DNA from: Zhengitettix transpicula
Lineage: Eukaryota; Arthropoda; Insecta; Orthoptera; Tetrigidae
Direction: 5' to 3'
Length of the DNA stretch: 64,000 nt
NCBI GenBank assembly: GCA_037074705.1
Contig: CM073594.1
Span: 16,692,307-16,756,306 of the forward strand
In this document: positions 1-10,305 of the stretch, piece by piece
Layout: each line of letters starts with the position of its first letter
Numbering within the stretch: position 1 is the first letter of the stretch
Program-made: the position numbers and the translations under genes
Notes under the pieces: generated by a model
Databases searched by the model: none
Told to the model about the DNA's origin: nothing
Seen by the model: only the letters and a program-made list of their open reading frames with translations

Positions 1-949
1 AGTATCTATAAATTTTACTGGATTTTAAAAACTATTTTAAAAAAATGTTCGTATGTTTTGCGAAAACGTCACTAAAACGCCTTCGATATTCCATTGTTTT
101 TACCTTGTCGAAATTTTCTCACGTCTATTATTTCCTGATGATTGTTTTTACATACGTAATCTTTGAGGAAACACGTGGTCAGAGTAAATTCCCCTTACCA
201 CTTCATTTCTTAAGGGAACAATCGAACTTGAAAACCTCGTCAGTGTCTGTTTTCCGTAGTGAGCCGAAGTAATGGGAAGGTTTCGTAACCCAAGACCCAA
301 GAATTCAATTTCTCTGTGCGCAGAGATTCCTCCGGTGACCATCGCTTCCATCGAGCAGCCTAATAATCCAGAATAAATGCCCAAGTATTCCGCTTGTTTT
401 GCCCTGGTCCCGTAGCTTGCAGTTGTGTTTCTTTTGAGAGAGATTAGGGACCTCCTTCCTTACCTTTTTCTTTTCGCAGTCGGCATTCAAGTTCAAAGAG
501 AATGGCCGCCGCTAACAACAACATTAGGGGCCCTGGTTGGTATTGGTTTCTGTCGCGGATCTTTGTGACACAGGATAGTCTACACGTGTGTGGACGTGTC
601 ACAATGCAGCAACACTGGACTGCGAAACATGGAACTGTAGCGATCTGAGGACGACGACTCGAGTTACAAGGGTCTGTAATTGCCGCGGAAGCACGGACCA
701 TCATCATTGTTCATTCTCCTAGGGGCGGTTCTTCCGCGGGGTTCGTCTCGATGAGAATATATCATTTAATAAGCACACTGTCGCATAATGAATGACAACA
801 GACCTTTGATGCAGCGGCGTGGACAATAATGTGATACAACGTCGCACTAACATGATTCGTCGGTGAAAGGAAGAGCTTCAAGGCCAAATACGCTCTCATT
901 TGAGAACTGCAATAAGGTACCATATATTTAAGGTCTGATATAATATAAG
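1..949. other. single-copy DNA with a GC-richer island
   Basis: No gene is recognised. Positions ~240-890 are richer in G+C than the flanks and hold mixed-complexity sequence rather than repeats, with short words such as TAATTGCCGCGG near 677. Open frames of 60-90 codons occur on both strands but overlap one another and show no domain. It is similar in character to the other islands in the window, and a regulatory role is only inferred. Confidence 0.3.
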
Positions 950-1070
950 AGCGGGGCCCCTAGTTCACCCTTGGCTACCTTCCTCCACCCTTCCGAATCC
1001 CCCCTTTCAAATCCCTTTCCTATGCTATAAGAGGGGAGTTGCCACTATGTGGATTACACCCCCAAAAAAA
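950..1070 (+). mobile_element. family A retroposon, 3'-end fragment
   Basis: This is the last ~120 bp of family A, from the GGGGCCCCTAG block to an A-rich tail. The normal terminal GTAGCCTGTTACCC is decayed to a short C run before the A run, so the copy is old and 5'-truncated. Confidence 0.75.
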
Positions 1071-1082
1071 TAAGATTAGAGT

Positions 1083-1800
1083 CTGCAGCAGCACAAATAG
1101 GGTTAAAAGTCAACTACAATAAAACAAAATTCACGGAAAAAAGTTTTATAACTGGCAGGATTTTACGTTCTTGACGGCAAATTTTTCAAATACTTTTTCT
1201 AAAAGTACTTGGGGTCAATAATTACAAATCTAGGAACATGTGAAAGAGATATACAAACTAAAATTAGAATGGCAAAGAATGCTACCAAATATTTTACACG
1301 GAATAATTTGGAATAAAAATAATAATAGGAAACAAAAAAATCAAAATTTATAAGAGCATAATAATAATAGAGAACATTCTACGTTATGGAAGTGAAACTT
1401 GGCCCCTGACAAAAAGAACAAAATTAGAACAGTAGAGTTAGATTATCTGAGAAGCCTTCAAAAAACCAAGACAGGATAAAATTAAGAAATGAGCTCCTTT
1501 TGGAAAGAAAAATGAACGTAACCACGTCTGTCGTTAAAAAGGATTGAAAATCAAACCCTTAAATGGTTATGGCCACGTACAAAGAATAGATAATGGAAGA
1601 TGGCCAAAAGAAATATACCAATGGTCACACCTTCTGGAAAAAAAATAAACGAGGCAGACCCAGATTAAAGTGGGAATAAAACATGTGAAAACCATAATGG
1701 AGGATAGGAATTTGGAAGAGGGAGATTGGAACGACAGACAGAAATGCAAATTGAAGACGGCAAACCTATAAAAGGGGGGAAAAGCCGAAGAAGAAGAAAT
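1083..1800 (+). pseudogene. LINE reverse transcriptase, C-terminal part, decayed
   Basis: Conceptual translation with frame changes gives successive pieces typical of the end of insect non-LTR retrotransposon ORF2: GLKVNYNKTKF near 1097, YLGSIITNLGTCERDI from 1206, LRYGSETWP near 1378, GYGHVQRI near 1565 and RGRPRLKW near 1650. The last two match the 'GHV-R...GRPR-RW' tail seen in many RTE/Jockey-like ORF2 proteins. Several frameshifts and stops break the frame, so no protein can be made. The catalytic palm motifs lie upstream and are absent. The clade is not certain from this fragment. Family D sequence begins immediately downstream in both copies of the tail. Confidence 0.8.
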
Positions 1801-2635
1801 GTTCCTTTGATGGTTGAAATGAAAAATTTACGTCCGATTGAAAATTAATACCAAGAAAGATAGCCAAATAAAGACAAAATAAGTGATAATGTAAAAACCA
1901 CACATAAACGTCTCTGGAATAATTGTCAGCTTTCTTTCAGGTGCTAAGAAGAGCCTAGAGCGACACAACTGCACTGTTCAGTTGACAAAACTCAAAATCT
2001 AATTATTTTGACCAATAAAAAAACGGACAAAACAGTTTAAATAAAGTAGATAAATGATTTAAAATACGAAATAAAAATTAACGCAGAAAAAAATGAACGT
2101 AACCACGTCTGTTGTTAAAAAGGATTGTAAATGAAACCCTATGGTCACGTACAAAGAATGGAAAATGGAAGATTGCCAGAAGAAATATACCAATGGTCAC
2201 ACCTCCTGGAAAAAAAATAAGCGAAGCAGACTCAGATTAAAGTGGGAAAAACCATGTGAAACTATAATGAAGGATAGGAGTTTGGAAGAGGGAGATTGAA
2301 ACGACAGTTAGAAATGGAAATGGAAATCTGAAAGGGGTGAAAGCCGAAGAAGAAGAAATGTTTCTTTGATGGTTGAAATGAAAAATTTACGTCCGATTGA
2401 AAATTAATACCAAGAAAGATAGCCAAATAAAGACAAAATAAGTGATAATGTAAATACCACACAAAAACGTGATTCTTGTCACCTTTCCTTCAGAAGCGAC
2501 ACAACTGCACTGCTCAGTTGACAAAACTCAAAATCTAATTATATTGACCAATAAAAAAACAGACAAAATAGTTTAAATAAATGGGATAAATGATTTTTAA
2601 ACACGCAAAATTAACGCAGAAAAAAATACGGTTTC
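1505..2635. repeat. tandem duplication of LINE tail plus family D arm
   Basis: A ~580 bp unit (first copy 1505-2085, second ~2086-2635) is repeated head to tail. The word ATGAACGTAACCACG recurs at 1512 and 2093. Each unit holds the end of the LINE fragment (GHV and RLKW motifs), then GAAGAAGAAGAAATG, then a family D plus-strand arm (AGCCAAATAAAGACAAAATA through GCGACACAACTGCAC) and an AT-rich end. The second copy carries a short deletion in the D arm at ~2494. The copies have diverged by many substitutions, so the duplication is not recent. Confidence 0.75.
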
Positions 2636-2651
2636 CTTTAGGTATATCATC

Positions 2652-2714
2652 TCGGTCAGTTGTGTCGCTCTAGGCTCTTCTCCGCACCTGAGGAAAGGTG
2701 ACAAGGATCCCAGA
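2652..2714 (-). mobile_element. family D arm, fragment
   Basis: This inverted D fragment has AGTTGTGTCGCTCTAGGCTC, then CACCTGAGGA and GGATCCCAG. It breaks off before GAAACGTTG. The next bases (2715-2729, a T run then AGGTAACAGGCTA) look like the very end of a family A copy on the minus strand. Confidence 0.65.
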
Positions 2715-2887
2715 TTTTTTTTTAGGTAACAGGCTAGTTGGAAAATTCAGAGGTTTTAATTTGGAAAGCAAGGGATCGAAAAATATATGTAATTATTTTA
2801 TTACTTTTTGCTTTTTTAATCTTACAGGCTTAACAGTTTATTTCTTAAACCCTGATCCAACATGTAGAATTATTTGGAGATTCTCTC

Positions 2888-3104
2888 CGTTCGGTCGAGG
2901 CACGGTTGAAGGGAATGCTGCGGCCTCACAAGCAACTCATCTTTCAACCATCCTCAGGGAAGGTCGTGGGACAAGTACCCAATCCGGACCTACCTGATGC
3001 AGGTTTTCTAGGGTGGGTTTGTTCTTGTATCACTTTTGGGCGAATTGCCTTCCTCTACCCTTCCGTATCTCACCTTTGAAATTCCTTCCTATTAAAGGGG
3101 ATTT
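2888..3104 (+). mobile_element. family A fragment (plus half of an inverted pair)
   Basis: It matches the middle and 3' part of family A, from GGTCGAGGCACGG to TATTAAAGGGGATT, and includes GTGGGACAAGTACCCAAT and CCTGATGCAGG. It lacks both the palindromic 5' end and the tail. It abuts a minus-strand A fragment at 3106, so the two could fold back on each other. Confidence 0.7.
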
Positions 3105-3105
3105 G

Positions 3106-3332
3106 GATCCTTCCCCGGCACTCGCCTCAAAGTGATTCAGAACAAACCCTAGAAAAACCTGCATCAATGAGGTAACTCGGGGCTCTTGTTACTTGTCCCA
3201 CGTCCTTTCCCTGGATGGCGGGACATAGGGTATGCTCTGTGTGTGTGGGGGGGGGGGTGGACGCAGCATTCCCCTTCTCCGTGCCTGGACCACACTAGGA
3301 GGCAGCTGGCCGACTGTTCCAATGGGAACGGT
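3106..3332 (-). mobile_element. family A fragment (minus half of an inverted pair)
   Basis: It reads as family A antisense, from GGATCC..CCCCGGCACTCGCC to GGCAGCTGGCCGACTGTTCC. It contains an expanded G tract near 3249-3260. A 105-codon frame (3186-3503) crosses this fragment into unique sequence; it is judged accidental because the same frame is broken in other A copies. Confidence 0.7.
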
Positions 3333-3593
3333 GCACTAAATACAGTTGAGATTGACTACAAGGAAAACGTTCAAAGGGAAAGAAACAGACGAAAGGGCAC
3401 GCACGTCCTTAAAACGGAAGGACAAAGAGCTTCCTCGCCTCAACGCGATGTGAAGCGTCAACGTCTCACAGTGGATGACGTCCATGTCTTCTCCAGCCTC
3501 TAAACAAAGGATTCCGTCGTTCCAGTGACTATCCTATTAAAGGGGATTTGCCACCACGTGGGTTACCGTCATGTAGCCCGTTGCTCTAAAGAA
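3333..3593 (+). other. unique DNA ending in a short family A 3' fragment
   Basis: 3333-3529 is unique sequence of mixed composition with no recognised gene. 3530-3593 is a family A 3' end (CTATTAAAGGGGATTTGCC ... ATGTAGCCCGTTGC) without a clear poly(A) run. Confidence 0.5.
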
Positions 3594-4449
3594 AGACTAT
3601 CTTCTTTTTACATGTCTGGATTAAAATGTCATTGCTGTTCTGCTCTCAACAGTCCAAATTCTAATATTTCAGAGAAAACCGTCACAATTTTTCTTGAGCC
3701 TTGGAGGTTCATAAAGGGGGACCAGTTATGGATTGAATGAAGACTTTTACCAGAGTGATGCTCTTCTTGGACAATCGTACCTCAGCTTGGAACTTTATCG
3801 GTGTTTTTAATTACATTTCTCGTGATCCACTTGCACGCCATCGTCGCTATGGGCCTATCATGTCTGCCTGGAGCCAGTTTGATTGTTCGGCAACCCCTTT
3901 TCCGCGGCCGTTGTCATTGCAGTAATTGCAAACTCGTTGGGCCCCCCTACAACATCCATAACGAAATCGGTTAATTCCTCGTCTAATGGCCTCAATAGCG
4001 TAGGGGACAGCGTGCGAATTGGAGCACGTGTCTTCGTCCACGTGAGATAGCGGATGGACAGTTGTTATTCACACTGGGTGCCTTGATTGCTTCATAATGA
4101 CACTTGCCACAATTCTAGACGTGCAAACGAGGACAAAGAGACAGGAGAGGGGGAAAATTGCACGCTTTTCTAAGACTACCTCACTTAGCGTCAACCCACA
4201 TAACCCTTTAGTTGAATAGACTCAGCGCACACAGGTTCAATGCAGCGGACATAAACATAAAAGGACGTAAAATATTACAAATTTCGTGGCTGCAAATGGA
4301 GGGTCTAATTATTTATCAAGTGTCAAGCTCAACGTTGGATTTCCTATTGAAACGTAACATGAGAATTAAAAACAAAAAACTTCATCAACTTTCTAGTGAT
4401 AGACGTTCACCTGGAACCTCGTGTGTGCCAGTATAAATTAATTTAAAAT
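3594..4449. other. single-copy DNA with a GC-richer island
   Basis: No gene is recognised. The part from ~3740 to 4210 has near-balanced composition and contains CGCGGCCGTTG, CATTGCAGTAATTGCAAA and TCGGTTAATTCC, words rich in homeodomain-type ATTA/TAAT cores. Open frames of 62-74 codons on both strands have no domain. A regulatory element is a possibility only. Confidence 0.3.
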
Positions 4450-4720
4450 GATAGAAAAATAATTAATAAGGTAATAAGGTAATATAAATACCACACAACG
4501 TTTCTGGGATCCTTGTTCCTTTCGCCAGGTGCTACGAACAGCTTAGAGCAGCACAACTGCACTGGTCAGTTGACAACACTCCAAACGCAACGACAATGGG
4601 AGAGTGCCGAAGGGGTTGCATAACAATAAGGGGGCAACGACAATGGGAAAACAGAAGGTTCAGCGTAATAATAAGGGATAATAGCAATTATTGAGTTTAA
4701 TGGTGTCTGTTTGTACATTA
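4450..4720 (+). mobile_element. family D, left arm and centre
   Basis: The arm runs from AATATAAATACCACACAACG through GGATCCTTGTTCC and GAGCAGCACAACTGCACTGG to CAGTTGACAACACTCC. It is followed by the element centre (CAACGACAATGGGAGAG, GGGGTTGCATAAC), which matches the centre of the complete copy at 61.9-62.3 kb. The right arm is missing. The centre carries an internal repeat of CAACGACAATGGGA. Confidence 0.75.
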
Positions 4721-5227
4721 TATATTATATTTTAAGATAATTATATTAATTTCCTCTATTTTCCTTTATTGTAACTTCCTTTATTTATTTTCTAATTGAA
4801 TTGTAAATTTTATTTCTGCCACCAAGGCAAACTGGACATTTGTATATTAAATAAATACATATATACATTAGTAGTTTCATTTAAATCTATCCTGTATCAC
4901 AGAGTCTCTAATTATCCTCACCTTTTTTTTGTTTTCTTATCAGGATGCTCCCTAATATATTCCCCTGGATTTTATTATTTCTTAATTCTCCTGAAACCAC
5001 ACAATTCTTAATGTTTTTATATCTGTACAGGTGTCACTTGAATGTGATCCTAAATTTCTCTAGAGTCTTTAAAAATATTTGGCGTCTACGATTTTAAAAT
5101 GATGACTGTGGTAATTAAGTAAGTGAAACATTTAAATTTGTTTCTGCAGTTGTGGTTGGTATTAAGGTGGATATGTGGAAAATGTTTCTTTGTTTGCTCA
5201 TGAGGATTAAAAAAAATGTTTAGTTAA
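4721..5227. other. AT-rich DNA, nothing recognised
   Basis: Low-GC sequence with T-rich runs. A 71-codon frame at 4796-5011 is compositionally AT-driven and has no domain. Confidence 0.5.
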
Positions 5228-5259
5228 CAAAAAACTCAAAAGCTTAGTTGTGTCGCTTT

Positions 5260-5315
<56 letters not shown>
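5228..5315. repeat. family D trace and (AT)n microsatellite
   Basis: AAAAACTCAAAAGC and AGTTGTGTCGCTTTT at 5228-5261 are the inner end of a D minus arm. A run of about 26 AT dinucleotides follows and abuts the Helitron at 5316. Helitron insertion between A and T fits this landing site. Confidence 0.7.
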
Positions 5316-5316
<1 letters not shown>

Positions 5317-6095
5317 TAGCTGGGTGCCCGGCGTTGCCCGAGATGTCATTTATCTATAACCCCCGATACGACTCCAATTTCGGCTGCTTTTGCGCAATTT
5401 TTATGTAACGCTACTCGAACCCTAATCATTATAATTAACTCTGAAAAATATTTCTTCAACGCAAATATCTACCGCGTTTGCATGTTCCAAAATTTGCACC
5501 CCGCTACCCCTGCATCTGAGGGGTAAATGCCAATTTGAATGTCGTAACTAAACACAGTGACTTCCATAACCTTTGATTTGACTCCAACCTCGGTTGTATT
5601 CGCGTTATTTTACTGTAAAGCATCTCCACCCCAAACCCGAAGGGTGTCCTTTTCACAGGGCGTAGGGGATGAAAATTGTATTCAGATAACATTGGTAGAA
5701 ACACTATCAATATCTTTGACCCCTAAAAATATTTATCCGACTCAAATATAGGCTGTTTTAGTATGTTTAAATATTTCTACCCCCGCTTCTGGGGGTGGAA
5801 GACGCGTCTCACCCCGACAGTGTTTGTTTCCTGGTCGCAAAGAACACGTGTACGAAATTTGGTGAAAATTGCTCGACTGGTGTAGATTTGTATTTTATTT
5901 AGAAAACGTTTGTATGGGAAATAGAAAAGGGCTGTTTTTAGGGTTTTCCCGGAAATTATTCGATTTTTGCTCGCCTTTTAAACCTTCCCTAGACCTCCAC
6001 GAACATTTCAAGACTAAGATAAGATAAATCCGTTCAGCCGTTCTCGAGTTTTAGTGAGACTAACGAACAGCAATTCATTTTTATATATATATAGA
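5316..6095 (-). mobile_element. non-autonomous Helitron, group 1 (780 bp)
   Basis: Read on the minus strand it begins TCTATATATATAAAAATG at 6095 and ends GGGCACCCAGCTAG at 5316, with A before the TC and T after the CTAG. That is the A|TC...CTAG|T signature of Helitron insertion without a target duplication. The 3' end has a GC-rich inverted motif (GCCGGGCACCCAGC) just inside CTAG, the usual hairpin position. There is no Rep/helicase reading frame, so any movement depended on an autonomous partner. Internal frames of 60-70 codons on both strands are shared with the copy at 30.6 kb but have no domain. The 30639-31413 copy is highly similar, implying fairly recent activity. Confidence 0.88.
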
Positions 6096-6592
6096 TATAT
6101 ATAAAATTATTGTTTCCAAATTATGAAATTCAATGTGTGACGAAAGGATTAGTTTTTATAGTTTCTTTAATATTTTTATTGTCGGCGTAAAAGTTATGCC
6201 GCGGGGTATTGTTGCCAACACTCAGCGGGGTGTGTGCTGGAGACGTATTGTTGTATTGAATGCTTGGACGAGACAAAGCAAGGCAATTCGTATCGAAAGC
6301 CCGCATTCCAACCTATGATATTAAGTGAAACAGTAAAGTGGAGAGTCTGCATTAGTATCCAGAACAGTGAAGTACAATAGTCATTTTTTTTATTAATATC
6401 CAGGACATTTAAAGTCGTCTGGTAGATGTAGGATGAAAAGGTTCTAGAAAGAATGATGCAGACGGAACTTCAGCAAAGTGAAAACTAGAGTTATGGGGTG
6501 TTGTTTCTGTGCTGATTAGGTTGTGAACAGTGAACACCGTGGTTCTTTTAAATAAAATCATTTTAAATAACCAGTGAAGTGTGTAAGCAGTT
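6096..6592. other. unique DNA with a small GC-richer patch
   Basis: No gene is recognised. 6175-6315 is GC-richer, with GTCGGCGTAAAAGTTATGCC and GGCAATTCGTATCG. The remainder is AT-rich. Confidence 0.35.
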
Positions 6593-7190
6593 AAAATGAA
6601 AAAAAAAATACGTCTGATTGAAAATAATGAATAAGGAAGACAGCCAATACAGACAAAACCGTAATATAAATACCACACACTTGGTATTGACAGTGTTAAG
6701 CAGGTATCATATTAAATTAACTGTAAGGAATCACCTTAGTTACTATAGCATAAAAATAATTTTGCCACAGTATAATTATAAAAATTGTCCTATATCATTT
6801 AATATTTTCAATACTAAAGTACAATCTATTGATTTCAAACTAATTATTATTTAAAAAAAGCAGAGTTGAAACACTGTTTTGTTAAATTTTAGGTTTTTTC
6901 TCATTTATCATGAAAAGTTTTTAAACTGGGATCCTTGTTCCTTTCGTCAGGTGCTAAAGAAGAGCCTAGAGCGACACAACTGAACTTTGTCAGTTGACAA
7001 ACACTCAAAAGGGATGAAAACGCAACGACTAGGTCAACTGACGAGTGCAGTTGTGTCGCTCTAGGCTCTTCTTAGCACCTGAAGACAGGAACAAGGATCC
7101 CAGAAACGTTGTGTGGTATTTATATTACCTTTTTTTTGTCTGTAGTGACTGTCTTTCTTATTCATTATTCTGTATAAGCAGTGAGTTATG
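6593..7190. mobile_element. family D fold-back element with an internal insertion
   Basis: The left arm starts with ACGTCTGATTGAAAATAATG (6610) and AATATAAATACCACACA (6663). It is then interrupted by ~240 bp of unrelated AT-rich DNA (~6683-6925), resuming at CTGGGATCCTTGTTCC and running to CACTCAAAAG (~7010). After a ~20 bp shortened centre (AAACGCAACGAC) the right arm runs in reverse from GGTCAACTGACGAGTGCAG to TTATTCATTATTC (~7170). The arms could form a long hairpin. The right arm contains CTGAAGA ... GAAACGTTG at 7080-7116. The insertion has no clear terminal repeats. Confidence 0.75.
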
Positions 7191-7341
7191 AGATCAACTT
7201 CGATGATTTGGTATGTAAAAAAAAAATTCCAATGCCAACCTTATATTAAAAAAAATTCCTGAGCACCGTCAGATTTCTTTAGATTTTTTTATGGTTAAAA
7301 TTTTTCTTGTAAATTTGTAACATCTTTGTTTTTGGTGATTA

Positions 7342-7620
7342 TTGAAAATTCTTGCAACTATTAAGAGGCCCAGTCAGTCAGGACATGTGCTACGGGCAAA
7401 TGACAGAATGACAGGCAGGATATTGAAGACATTTCCAGAAGGAATAAGGAAAGCCGGGAGACCAAGACTGAGATGGGAAGACGGCGTGAGATGGAGAGGA
7501 TGTAAGGATAATCTGAATCAAGAATTGGAGAAGAGATGCAGCGCTAAATAAAAGGGGAATGGCGAAAACTTCTTCAGAAGGCCAAGGACTGTCGTACTAT
7601 TGATGTTGATGATGATTTGA
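7342..7620 (+). pseudogene. LINE ORF2 C-terminal fragment
   Basis: A 69-codon frame (7342-7551) holds SGHVLRAN, GRILKTFPEGIRKAGRP and RPRLRWEDGV, the familiar C-terminal tail of insect endonuclease/reverse-transcriptase LINE proteins. After one frame break the text continues as WRKLLQKAKDC and ends in a GAT-rich run near 7600-7615 (TTGATGTTGATGATGAT). It is a different LINE lineage from the fragment at 1.1 kb, because the linker residues differ. There is no catalytic domain, and it is 5'-truncated as usual for LINE insertions. Confidence 0.8.
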
Positions 7621-7869
7621 GGCTCAGTCAACGGCCTCTGAAGAATTAAGAAATTCACTAAAAATCTGTGGAAATTATTTAAAATCCAAAAATAAATAGG
7701 AATTGCTATTAAATGTTGTTGTTTTTGTCTGCAACAGTTAATTGTTTAAATTCATTTATAATTCCCGTTAATTATGCCATTACACTTTTTGGAATCATTT
7801 CATTACATTAATTATTACATTATTTGACGCTGCAACGTGAGTTTTCTTTAATTTTAATCTGTAATTAGT

Positions 7870-8255
7870 TTTGTTACAATATATTGGTGACGTTTTTTAG
7901 CTCCTCAGTTATTTGGACTACGTTGTTCGGCGGAGGAACTCTGTCACTATTGATAAATATCAAACAAAATTTTTCTGATGTGACTCGAGGGCAGCGTGGA
8001 GGCCTCGTGGTGACGAGAAGCCCCGCCAGGTGCACGGCGGTCGGGCAGTCGCTCGGCCAGAGCGCCATTTCCATGAGAAAGCCGACCGTCCGTATTTGTA
8101 AACTGTCGCCAGCGACACCATTAGCCATTGTCGGGAGGCGTTAATCTGTTGTGTGTCGGCTTTGCCGCCATTCACGCCACTCACAAAGCCTTGCAATAAC
8201 ACGCGCGTACAAAACCTCTCACCGCAAAAGAGGCGTGGAGGCATGGGGAGTGACG

Positions 8256-8287
<32 letters not shown>

Positions 8288-8585
8288 AGAGAGGAGCTAT
8301 CTGCGAGCAGAAATCCCGCTGCTAATTCGGGAATCAGATTACTATCCTCTAGCGATATTCTATCATTAAAGCCGGTACTTCACACGAGAGCCCCGCGTTG
8401 CGCCATTGTGCGGCTCCACGACAAAGGGAACGAAGGTGCCAGAGTCTGGAAAGAAACCGCAAAGCTCAACACCCGCCCGCATTCTTCTCCTGATCCTGAT
8501 ATTATCAACAGTTTCCATAAACAAAAAATTTCCCTATCAATAAGACGATGCTCAATAATGCCACAAGAACGTGAAGAACTATAAA
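7870..8585 (+). other. GC-richer island with a 143-codon open frame of unknown meaning
   Basis: This single-copy-looking island contains the longest frame in the window (8153-8584, plus strand). That frame runs through a (TG)n(AG)n microsatellite at 8258-8287, which translates as an Arg-Glu run, and no domain is recognised. The opposite strand has frames of 76-94 codons over the same bases. There is no convincing Kozak, TATA or splice context. It could be a regulatory island, a short exon, or neither; I would not call it a gene. Confidence 0.25.
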
Positions 8586-9450
8586 GATTTAAGAATTTAA
8601 ATAACAACAATTTTCTTAAAAATTTTACATTCAGTATACTAAAAGGAAAATTATAGAAAAAAATACAGAGGTATAATTTTATAATAGTAGAAAAATAACC
8701 ATTTTTTTAAAAAAAAATTTAAAATTTTTATATTCAGTGTAGTAACAGGAAAATTATACCAAAAATAAATAGAGATATAATTGTATAATAGTTGAAAAAT
8801 AACAACCATTTTCATAAAAAAAAATTATATTCACTCTATTAAAAGGAAAACTATACCAAAAAAATAGAGATATAATTTTATAATAGATGAAAATAAATAA
8901 CCATTTTCTTAAAAATTTTAAATTCAGTATACTAAAAGAAAAATTATACCAAAAATAATAGAGTTATAATTTTGAAATAGATGAAACTAAATAACAACCA
9001 TTTTCTTAAAAATTTTACATTCAGTATACTAAAAGGAAAATTATACCAAAAATAATAGAGATATAATTTTATAATACATGTCAATCAATAACATTTTTTT
9101 AAAAAATTTACATTCAGTATACTAAAAGGAAATTTATACCAAAAATAATAGAGATATAATTTTATAATAGATGAAAAGAAATAACAACCATTTTATTAAA
9201 AATTTTACATTCAATATAGTAAAAAGGAAAATTATACCCAAAATGATAGATGTAAATAAATAACATGTTTTTAAAAAAATTACATTCAGTATACTAAAAG
9301 GAAAATTATACCAAAAATAATAGAGATATAATTTTATAATAGATGAAAATAAATAACAACCATTTTGTTAAAAATTTTACATTCAATATATTAAAAGAAA
9401 ATTATATAAAAATAATTAAAGATATAATTTTATAATAGATGGAAAAAAAC
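8586..9450. repeat. AT-rich tandem repeat, ~9 units of ~75-104 bp
   Basis: The word TTCAGTATACTAAAAGG or a close variant recurs near 8630, 8734, 8831, 8923, 9021, 9113, 9211, 9286 and 9382. It is followed each time by AAAATTATACCAAAAATAAT, GAGATATAATTTTATAATAG and ATAACAACCATTTTCTTAAA. Unit length drifts by small indels. No open frame of note is present. Confidence 0.9.
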
Positions 9451-9804
9451 ATGAATAATAATCATCCAAAATTAAACTTTCCTTTAAGATTAGAAAAATA
9501 TAACAAAATCAGAGTTTTAGACTGAACAATACAGTGTTTATTATTTTTAAAAAATGGCATAAAAAACACACAATACTGTTTCATGAATTATTGTATTTCT
9601 GTTACACAACCGTCATTAACAAGAATTAATTGCAGCATTATCATAAGTATTAATCATAAAATAAAAGCAAAACCATTGTTTTTAAAATATTCTTTTAATT
9701 AGACAGTTAAAATCCTGTGCACAGTAAAAAAATAATGTGGAATTTTTTTTAAAAAAAAAAAGGACAGTATCAAACGCTATAAATTTTTCCAGGGCACTAC
9801 CAAC
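9451..9804. other. AT-rich DNA, nothing recognised
   Basis: Sequence of very low GC with A and T homopolymers and no repeated unit or open frame that I can support. Confidence 0.5.
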
Positions 9805-10305
9805 ACTTGGAATATGTTATTATTTAGATTATTCGGGTATTTAACTGTCTTGGGAGTAGATAGGTGAGCAAGTGATAAACTGGGGGGGAAAAGGCAAAGG
9901 AAAGTAAAATAGTAAACAGGGAAAAAAGGCATAGTTAAAGAGATGACGAGAAAGACTCTCTAGAAGATCAGAAAAACTGTAGAGATGTACTCCAAGCAAA
10001 AAAAAAACAAGTAAAAGAGATGACGTGAAAAATCGTCGGGAAGGTCAGTAAAATATATAGATACTGCATTACTGTTTTTCTTCAATTGGAGTATGTCTCT
10101 AGATTTTTTTTTTCCTGATCTTCTAAACAGTCTTTCTTGTAATCTCTTTAACCTTCCTCTTTATTTCTGTTTTTCTTATTTTCTTTTCTCTTTTTTACTT
10201 TTCTTTGTCCTTTTTCACTTTTTTCCTGCTCCAAGACAATGGAATTCCCGAATAATCTAAACAATAATGTTACCTAACCATTGTCAACAAATATCAAATA
10301 CTCGG
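9805..10305. repeat. large imperfect inverted repeat (~230 bp arms)
   Basis: The left arm holds TTTAGATTATTCGGG (9826), GTCTTGGGAG (9848), AGGCAAAGGAAAGTAAAA (~9893) and AGACTCTCTAGAAGATCAG (~9952). The right arm holds the reverse complements in reverse order: CCTGATCTTCTAAACAG (~10115), TTTTTACTTTTCTTTGTCC (~10193), CTCCAAGACAATGG (~10231) and CCCGAATAATCTAAAC (~10247). The centre has AGAGATGACGTGAAAAATCG, the same word as in the 36.0-36.6 kb array. It is probably a decayed fold-back element. Confidence 0.75.

Noticed and set aside
3186..3503. 105-codon frame with a basic C-terminal half
   Set aside because: Its first half is family A antisense with an expanded G run; the frame is accidental.
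5504..5751. 64- and 68-codon frames shared by two loci
   Set aside because: They are shared because both loci are copies of the same non-autonomous Helitron; no Rep or helicase motif is present.
8153..8584. 143-codon open frame, the longest in the window
   Set aside because: It runs through a (TG)n(AG)n microsatellite, has competing frames on the other strand and no domain; reported only as an island, not a gene.
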